Shown in pieces: positions 58,086-64,000 of a DNA stretch of 64,000 bases. Each line of letters opens with the position of its first letter. Position 1 is the first letter of the stretch. The notes beneath the pieces were generated by a model that made no database searches, was not told where the DNA came from, and was given only the letters and a program-made list of their open reading frames with translations. This DNA is from Prionace glauca (Eukaryota; Chordata; Chondrichthyes; Carcharhiniformes; Carcharhinidae): the NCBI GenBank assembly GCA_037974335.1, contig CM075760.1:46582138-46646137 (forward strand), written 5' to 3'. The position numbers and the translations under genes were made by a program.

Positions 58086-58916
58086 TCACTGATGGACCCT
58101 CAGATCAGCAGCTATTTTGAAGCTGCTCTCACAGGCTGAGCATTTGAAGGGTCTCTCATCGGTGTGAGTGACATGGTGTGCCCGCAGGCTGGCTGACTGA
58201 GTGAATCGCTTCCCACACACTGTGCAAGTGAATGGCCTCTCTCCAGTGTGAACTCGCTGATGTGTCCGCAGGGAGGATGGATGAGTAAATTGCTTCCCAC
58301 AGACGGTGCAAGTAAATGGTCTCTCCCCAGTGTGAACTCGCTGGTGTATCACCAAGTTGAATGAATTGCTGAATCCTTTCCCACACTCTAAGCAGGTGAA
58401 CAGACTCTCCCCAGTGTGAACTCGCTGGTGTGACAGCAGGTTGAATAACCGAGTGAATCCCTTCCCACAGTCAGAGCAGGTGAACGGTCTCTCCCCAGTG
58501 TGAACTCTCTGGTGTTTCCTCAGGGTGGATGAATCACAGAATCCCTTTCCACACTCAGAGCAGGAGAACGGTCTCTCCCCAGTGTGAACTCTCTTGTGTG
58601 TCAGGAGGTTGGATGAATGAGTGAATCCCTTCCCACACTCGATGCAGGTGAACGGCCTCTCTCCAGTGTGAATGCGTCGATGAATCTCGAGCTGTGATAG
58701 GGATTTGAATCCCTTCCTACAGTCAGAACAAGTGAATGGTCTCTCCCCAGTGTGAACTCGTTTGTGTTTCAATAAGTTGGATGAATTACTGAACCCCTTC
58801 CTACACTCTGAGCAGGTGAACGGCCTCTCTCCAGTGTGGCTGTGTCTATGAATCTCCAGCTCTGATGGAGATCTGAATCTCTTCCCACAGTCCCCACATT
58901 TCCATGGTTTTTCCAT
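58086..58916 (-). CDS. ZF11: C2H2 protein with nine full fingers before a nonsense codon
   Basis: ATG 58916-58914 ([27 protein letters not shown], context gccATGg). 276 aa: nine complete fingers, then finger 10 ([18 protein letters not shown]) ends in TGA at 58088-58086 in the CGA position. Four more fingers remain in frame behind it (to 57738), so the ancestor had 14. Fingers 2 to 4 and 6 show [12 protein letters not shown] patterns with KRVH ends. Fingers 9-11 are the HHVTH / CSACESSFK / CPHCVKKF series also found in ZF7 and ZF8. The promoter at 60440-60830 lies 1.3 kb beyond the acceptor, with a SINE and LINE scrap in the intron. Probably still able to make a protein. Confidence 0.88.
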   Translation of the reverse strand: MEKPWKCGDCGKRFRSPSELEIHRHSHTGERPFTCSECRKGFSNSSNLLKHKRVHTGERPFTCSDCRKGFKSLSQLEIHRRIHTGERPFTCIECGKGFTHSSNLLTHKRVHTGERPFSCSECGKGFCDSSTLRKHQRVHTGERPFTCSDCGKGFTRLFNLLSHQRVHTGESLFTCLECGKGFSNSFNLVIHQRVHTGERPFTCTVCGKQFTHPSSLRTHQRVHTGERPFTCTVCGKRFTQSASLRAHHVTHTDERPFKCSACESSFKIAADLRVHQ

Positions 58917-59157
58917 GGCGCAGGTATCCTTGTGTCTCTCCGGGTTGGATGATCATTTGAAGCCTCGTACAGACATAAAACGTATGTACAGTTTCTCCTT
59001 GCTGTGAATGGTGTAAATGTTTTTTTCAGGCTTGTAACTCGTTAAAGCTCTTTCCATAGTTAATTCAAAGGGACACTCTCACTTGGGTGTGTGTCTCGGT
59101 GCTTTTCCAGTCACATTGTTTGGGATTTCAGTCTGCAAATATTCCACTTCTAATACC
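58917..59157 (-). other. ZF11 exon leader with relic finger and acceptor
   Basis: The acceptor (cttcttttacag) ends at 59158. A TGA at 58955-58953 is preceded by GFK and followed by [12 protein letters not shown]. About 90 nt shorter than the other leaders. Confidence 0.7.
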
Positions 59158-59282
59158 CTGTAAAAGAAGTTCATGAAAGTCATCACTGTAGTGCAGGGTA
59201 GAAATTCAAAAGCAAAACTTCTAATGTCAATGGAACCATCTTTCCTCTATATTTACTAAACAAGATCATCCCTGATGATCAA

Positions 59283-59600
59283 AACCATCGAATCACTGTA
59301 GTGCAGGAGGAGGCCATTTGGCCCATCGAATCTGCACTGACAACCATCCCACCCAGGCCCTATCCCAATAACCCCACATATTTACCCTGCTAATCCCTCC
59401 AACCAACGCATCCCGTGACACTAAGGGGCAATTTAGCATAGCCAATGCACCTAACCCACACATCTTTGGAATGTGGGAGGAAACTCACGCAGACATGGGG
59501 AGAACAGGCAAACTCTGCACAATGACCCAAGCTGACAATTGAACCCAAGTCGCTGGAGCTGTGAGGCAACAGTGCCAACCACTCTGCCACCATGCTGCAT
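59283..59600 (-). mobile_element. V-SINE (HE1-like), full-length minus copy
   Basis: From the 3' end (ggccatttggcccatcgaat) through the core (cacatctttggaatgtggg) to the tRNA-like head (gccaaccactctgccacc). In the ZF11 intron. Confidence 0.8.
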
Positions 59601-60269
59601 GATGCATTCTCTCTATTCTCACTCTGCCGTACTAAATATTCAGCCAAACAATTTTAGTGAAGGAGCAATTCAACAGCTTCAAAGAAACCTGAAAATCTTA
59701 ATATGCAGTGTGCTGGAATATATATTTAATTTCAGGCGTATAAACCTGAATGACAAATGTCTGATATGCCATACTCTCTTTCTTAATTAGCAGCACAGTG
59801 GCAAGGGATGTGAGGAAGAAAATTATTCAGATAGCGAGTAATCTTAATCTGCATCTCTTCCTATGAGGATCGTGCAAATAGTAGCAAATTATTTCAAAAT
59901 GAAATTGGATGCAGACTGCATTGAAATAAACTTACACAAATACAGGAGGAATAGTGCTGCTCAACAAAGCATTGGTAAGGAATGGAGTTGCTGGACGATC
60001 GTTATATTGCGAAAACTAAAGATATACAGTAGATATTAAAATGTAGAATTAATAGTAACTAATTATTACAGAAACATAAATAATGTCTAATATGTACCAC
60101 AACAACACGAGGTATATCTATGTCCTATTTACTGTCCCCTTAAAGGTCAGCCATCCTCTGGGAAAACCACCTCTTTAATTGTGAACTTTTGGAAACAGAC
60201 CATGCTTTATGCAGACAAATAAATGTGTCAAGCTGAGTGAGCAAAGGATGTCAATGTCTTTAAAACACA
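59601..60269. other. ZF11 intron; old LINE scrap
   Basis: 59800-59960 resembles a LINE 3' end (gggatgtgaggaagaaaatt, gcatctcttcctatgagg). The rest is AT-rich and unassigned. Confidence 0.45.
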
Positions 60270-60840
60270 GAGAGAGAGACCTGGGCCAACCTTTCCAGAG
60301 TCTGCACCCTCCCTGGATTCACTTCCTTTCCCTTCAGTTGCTGCAAGACCCCAATTTCCCCCAGAATGAGAATAGAAATGGAAAGAGGGAGAAAAGAAAG
60401 TGTTTTACTCACAGATGTTGGAGATGAAAGGAAGTTTGAGTTTGTCTGAAGCTCAATCTTCATTCAGAGAGAGAGAGCAGCAGCTTTGCTGGGCAGGAAT
60501 GAACAAGCTCCGCATTCAGACAATGGGACAAAGCGCGCGCTGACCCGGGAGCCCCGCCCCCACCCATTGTTCCCCTCCCCCTCCTCGAGCCAAGGTTTCC
60601 AGACAAGCGGCTGGCGGCTCCGGCCAGAGCGAGAAGCCGCTCGGTGATCTCCCCCTCCCCCCTCCGGCTGCTCCAAAAAGACATCGAGAGCCACCGCTGG
60701 CGGCAGCCGCACTGCGCCTGCTCCGGACAGCTCGGCTCAGCGGCGCTCTCTGCGCCTGCGTGCTGGGCTGCCAGCTGAGGGAGTGGGGGAGGGGACTTTG
60801 CAAAATCTCTTCCCATCATTTTCTCCCAAGTCCCGCAGTT
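60270..60840 (-). promoter_or_regulatory. ZF11 promoter and first exon
   Basis: Minus-strand donor GTGAGTAAAA (read from actcac at 60407-60412); exon above it. CpG-rich block 60530-60770 matches 15870-15990 inverted (ggctccggccagagcgagaa, ccccgcccccacccattgtt). The ATTGG-dyad module was not found here. Confidence 0.65.
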
Positions 60841-60946
60841 TGATTTGAAACAGCACAGCTTCTGTTTTTAGCTTCACACACAGACTCAAACTTCACCCTC
60901 TGGCCTGTGAGTAAGACCCTTTCTCTCAGTTCTGGGCCTCTGGAAT

Positions 60947-61612
60947 GTGGGCACCATGGTGGTGCAGTGGTTAGCATTCAGATAAAATACTGTGGATGCT
61001 GGAATCTGAAACAAAAACAGAAAATGCTGGAAAATCTCAGCAAGCCTGACAGCATCTGTGGAGAGAGAATTGATTTTATTCATTCGTGGGTCATGGGTGT
61101 CGCTGGCTGGTCAGCATTTATTGCCCATCTCTACTTGCCCTGGAGAAGATGGTGGTGATACAACTGAGTGGCTTGCAACACAATTTCAGAGGGAGTTGAG
61201 AGTCAACCACAATGCTATGGCTCTGGAATCACATGTCGGCCAGACCAGGTAAGGATCTCCTTCACTGAAGAACAATGTAAAGAGTCAATGTTTCAAGTCT
61301 GGATGACCGTTTGTCACAGCTTCGTCAGTGTTTATCATTGCTGCTTCTCAGCGCCAGAGACCCAGTTTGAATTCCTGGATTGGTCATTGTCTGTGCAGAG
61401 TCTGCATATTCTCCCTGTGTAGGTGTGGATTTCCTCTGGGTGTTCCAGTTTCCTCCTACAGTCCAAAAGATATGCTGGTTAGGTGCATTGGCCATGCTAA
61501 ATTCTCCCTCAGTGTAACCGAACAGGCATCAGAATGTGGCATCTAGGGGATTTTCACAATACATTGCAATAATTACATTAACATGACACTAATAAATAAA
61601 TTTTGTGAATAT
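60947..61612 (+). mobile_element. V-SINE split by two nested repeats
   Basis: SINE head 60947-60978 (ggtggtgcagtggttagca), then at 61334-61612 the rest (ctcagcgccagagacccag, core, tail ctaataaataaattttg). Between them is R1 (60979-61076 and 61268-61333), itself split by another repeat R2 (61077-61267). Confidence 0.75.
60979..61333 (+). mobile_element. R1 repeat inside the SINE, with R2 inside R1
   Basis: R1 left gctggaaaatctcagcaagc, right tttcaagtctggatgacc. R2 inside: gtcagcatttattgcccatc, ggaatcacatgtcggccaga. The site gtggttagcatt / gtgtttatcatt at the R1 edges looks like an aged target duplication. Confidence 0.65.
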
Positions 61613-61712
61613 GAAATGGGATATATATCTAATTATATATATTACAGGTGCCTTTGTCTCCAGCCCACCTCAACAATCCCCCCTTTTGGTAATGGACTTG
61701 CCCTAGTCCCAT

Positions 61713-61914
61713 TAAGAACATAAGAAATAGGAGCAGGAGTAGGCCATCTGGCCCTTCGAGCCTGCCCCGCCATTCAATAAGATCATGGCTGATCTGTCGT
61801 GACTCAGCTCCACCTTCCCGCCCTCTCCCCATAACCCTTAATCCCTTCTCTTATCAAAAACCCATCAACCCGTTTCTTAAAAATATTTAGCGAGGCAGCC
61901 TCCACCACTTCAAT
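61713..61914 (-). mobile_element. CR1-type LINE family A, 3' fragment
   Basis: Same end as 24601 onward, about 200 bp. Confidence 0.9.
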
Positions 61915-62014
61915 TAGTTTACAAGCCTACTTGTGACACAAAAAACAAACTTTAAATTTTAGAGCCAAAGGGAGGAAATGTTTGTGATTTTGTGGAACCT
62001 GTTTTCATTTGGGA

Positions 62015-62194
62015 AGGTGATGGCATCATTGCATTATCGCTAGACTATTATTCCAGAAACTCAGCTAATGTTCTGGGGGACCTGGGTCCAAACCCCGTCA
62101 TGGCAGATGGTGGAATTTGAATTCACAAAATAAAATCTGGAATTAAGAATCTATTGATGAACATGAAATCATTGTCGTAAAAATGCATCTGGTT
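62015..62194 (+). mobile_element. tRNA-derived SINE (second family), cut
   Basis: Matches 13800-14000 (attatcgctagactattatt, aagaatctattgatga). Its 3' end is cut by a Penelope-like tail. Confidence 0.65.
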
Positions 62195-62345
62195 GATTAT
62201 TGTCCTTACGAAGAGGCAGTCCCCTCGAAAGCTTGCTTGCTTGTGAGAATATTATCAAATAAATCGGTTGGACTAAAACCTGGTGTTGTCAGACTTTTTA
62301 CTGTGTTTACGCCAGTCCAACGCCGGCATACCCACATCATGACTA
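62195..62345 (+). mobile_element. Penelope-like element, 3' tail
   Basis: Same tail as 48205-48288 plus the end ccagtccaacgccggcatac. Fossil stub inserted in or next to a SINE. Confidence 0.65.
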
Positions 62346-62535
62346 CTATCTGCACAGCAAACAGTGATGGTCACTGAGCTGTTGTGTTGCCCTTCAGTTT
62401 GTCCAGTTTAAGCGTACACTAACGACGTGAAGCACTAGGCAACTCTCGAAGCAACATCCAAGAGCAGCCCTCACAAGACCCACCACGTGTATGCCCTTTG
62501 TTGGCCAACAAGGTGGACCAAATCATCTTTGGATG
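62346..62535 (-). mobile_element. SINE-like composite repeat, 5' part
   Basis: Inverted match to 3435-3620 (agtgatggtcactgagctgt, gcaacatccaagagcagccc). Confidence 0.6.
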
Positions 62536-62689
62536 TTAAAAAAAAAACAGACATCAATAAACATACACAGCCTATACAGACATTCACGGAAGATCCCCAG
62601 AAGCTCAAACATAAGAGACAGGTGAGCCATAAAATATGTTGGACAGCCCATAGGAATCTATTGATTCGGAGGAACACCCTGAGGCTCTT

Positions 62690-63047
62690 GATCCTTAACT
62701 AGAACATTCTTTCGTATCCCTCTATCTCTAGTCTACTCATGTGCCTATCTAGGTAAGCCTTAAACAACTCTAGTGTGCCTGCCTCCACAACCTACTTGAC
62801 AGTGCATTCCAGGCCCCCACAACCCTCTGTGTGAAAAACCTCCCTCTAACATCTGAATTATACCTCGCCCCTCTCACCTTAAGCCTGTGGCCACTCATGA
62901 TTTTTGTATCCAACCTGGAAAAAGGTTCCCACTGTTCAATCTACCTATACCCTTCATAATCTTATACACCTCTATTAGGTCTCCCCTCATTCTCCGTCTT
63001 TCGAGGGAGAACAGCCCCAATTTGCCCAATCTCTCCTCATAGCTAAC
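62690..63047 (-). mobile_element. CR1-type LINE family B, 3' fragment
   Basis: Minus-strand C-terminal coding remnant matching 14460-14800 (ccccacaaccctctgtgtg, cttcataatcttatacacct). Confidence 0.8.
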
Positions 63048-63137
63048 ATGTGACTCTCAATTGCCCTTGGGCAGCAAGGGATGGGCATTAAATGCTGGCC
63101 AGCCAGTGATGCCCATGTCCCTCGAATGAATAAAAAA
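63048..63137 (+). mobile_element. R2 repeat fragment
   Basis: gggcattaaatgctggccag then cgaatgaataaaaaaa. Confidence 0.5.
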
Positions 63138-63138
63138 A

Positions 63139-63332
63139 CGCATTCAGACTGGAGAGAGAGCATTTAGCTGCTGTGGAAGAGAATTCAGTGATTCATCAAC
63201 CCTGAGGAAACATCGGCATGTTCACAGCGAGGACAGGCCATTCATCTGCTCTGAGTGTGGGAAGGGATTCAGGGATTCATCACATTTGCTGATGCACCAG
63301 CGAGTTCACACTCGGGAGAGACCATTCAGAAT
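63139..63332 (+). pseudogene. Orphan two-finger C2H2 fragment
   Basis: In one frame: [30 protein letters not shown], then [27 protein letters not shown]. The first finger lacks the two residues between its Cys pair; the second has all four ligands. No start, leader or further fingers; LINE and R2 pieces lie on both sides. A scrap of a twelfth locus or a moved piece of ZF11-type array. Confidence 0.75.
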
Positions 63333-63429
63333 TTTGAACTTTTACTTCAATCTTAAATTGCTGTCTTGTATGAACTCTATGATTCAGTGTTTGAGAGGTT
63401 TCACTGATTATCATATCTGATTCGAAAGT

Positions 63430-63748
63430 GCTGATGCTTTGAATGCAATATTTCCAAATTTGCAGATGATGCTAAGCTGGGTGGCTGTGTGTGCTGTGAG
63501 GAAGATGCCAAGAGGCTGCAGGGTGACTTTGACAGGCTGACTGAGTGGACAGATACTTGACAAATGCAATGTAATGTGGATAAATGTGAAGTTATCCATT
63601 TTGGTGGTTAAAAATAGGAAGGAAGATTATTATCTGAATGGTGGCCGTTTAGAGGAAAAGAGGAAGTGCAACGTGAGCTGGATGTCATGATGGGACAATC
63701 ACTGAAGGTTGGCATGCAGGTACAGCAGCTGGTGAGGAAAACTAATTG
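63430..63748 (+). mobile_element. CR1-type LINE, RT fragment
   Basis: Plus strand FADDAKLGGCVCCEEDAKRL, CNVDKCEVIHFGG, LMMGQSLKVGMQVQQLVRK-like end. Cut by a SINE at 63749. Confidence 0.75.
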
Positions 63749-64000
63749 TGGGCGGCACAGTGACACAGTGGTTAGCACTGCTGCCTCACAACGCCAGGGA
63801 CCCGGATTCGATTCCCAGTTTGGGTCACTATCTGTGTGGACTCTGCGCGTTCTCCCTGTGTCTGCATGGGTTTCCTCCAGGTGCTCCGGTTTCCTCCCAC
63901 AGTCCAAAGATGTGCAGGTTAGGTGGATTGGCTATACTAAATTCTCCCTCAGTGTACCCGAACAGACGCCGAAATGTGGTAACTAGGGGATTTTCACAGT
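63749..64000 (+). mobile_element. V-SINE (HE1-like), cut by window end
   Basis: tRNA-like head (gggcggcacagtgacacagt, gattcgattccca), core (gcgttctccctgtgtctgca). The best-kept copy in the window. Confidence 0.85.

Overview
The window reads as vertebrate nuclear DNA, most likely from a cartilaginous fish (shark or skate). This is an inference. It rests on the repeat content (several CR1-type LINE families, SINEs with the V-SINE/HE1-type core, Penelope-like elements with a GIY-YIG tail) and on AT-rich, intron-bearing sequence broken by short CpG-rich promoters. There are no bacterial operons, rRNA genes, CRISPR arrays or free-standing tRNA genes.

The coding content is one gene family: eleven C2H2 zinc-finger (ZF) loci, called ZF1 to ZF11 here, plus a two-finger orphan fragment. 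ZF1(-) 4918-5914, ZF2(+) 7541-8547, ZF3(-) 12410-13363, ZF4(-) 17789-19462, ZF5(+) 28385-29395, ZF6(+) 31642-32303, ZF7(-) 35185-35946, ZF8(+) 38892-39818, ZF9(-) 45194-46036, ZF10(-) 52240-53166, ZF11(-) 57738-58916, fragment(+) 63139-63332. ZF7, ZF8 and ZF9 are uninterrupted (9, 11 and 10 fingers). ZF1, ZF3, ZF4, ZF6 and ZF11 keep long arrays but have one break each. ZF2, ZF5 and ZF10 are decayed or nonsense-interrupted. All share one plan: a CpG-rich, often two-way promoter; a probably non-coding first exon; a short intron ending in a conserved branch-point/acceptor block; and a single last exon with a roughly 240-360 nt leader, an ATG that is almost always MEKPWKC, and nothing but fingers up to the stop. 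No KRAB, SCAN, BTB or other effector domain is seen.

The leader is itself a fossil finger. Ten of eleven loci carry a stop exactly 36 nt before the ATG position, and the 12 codons between align residue for residue with the second half of a C2H2 finger and its TGEKP linker, the start Met sitting on the linker Gly. The ancestral array therefore seems to have lost its N-terminal part and restarted inside a linker.

Most of the rest is transposon. At least seven copies of one young CR1-type LINE (family A, ending in TTCTTATG repeats) are present, with families B and C, older LINE ends, SINEs and Penelope-like pieces, often nested three deep. Some old LINE ends are shared by the 3' flanks of ZF4, ZF6, ZF9 and ZF10 and so predate duplication of those genes; a family A copy in the ZF10 flank is missing from the matching ZF6 flank and so came later. 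Notable structures are a perfect 336-bp (4-finger) tandem duplication in ZF4, an inverted pair of Penelope-like copies with 343-bp arms and a 14-bp target duplication, a twin-primed LINE, and a conserved dyad between two CCAAT boxes in four promoters.
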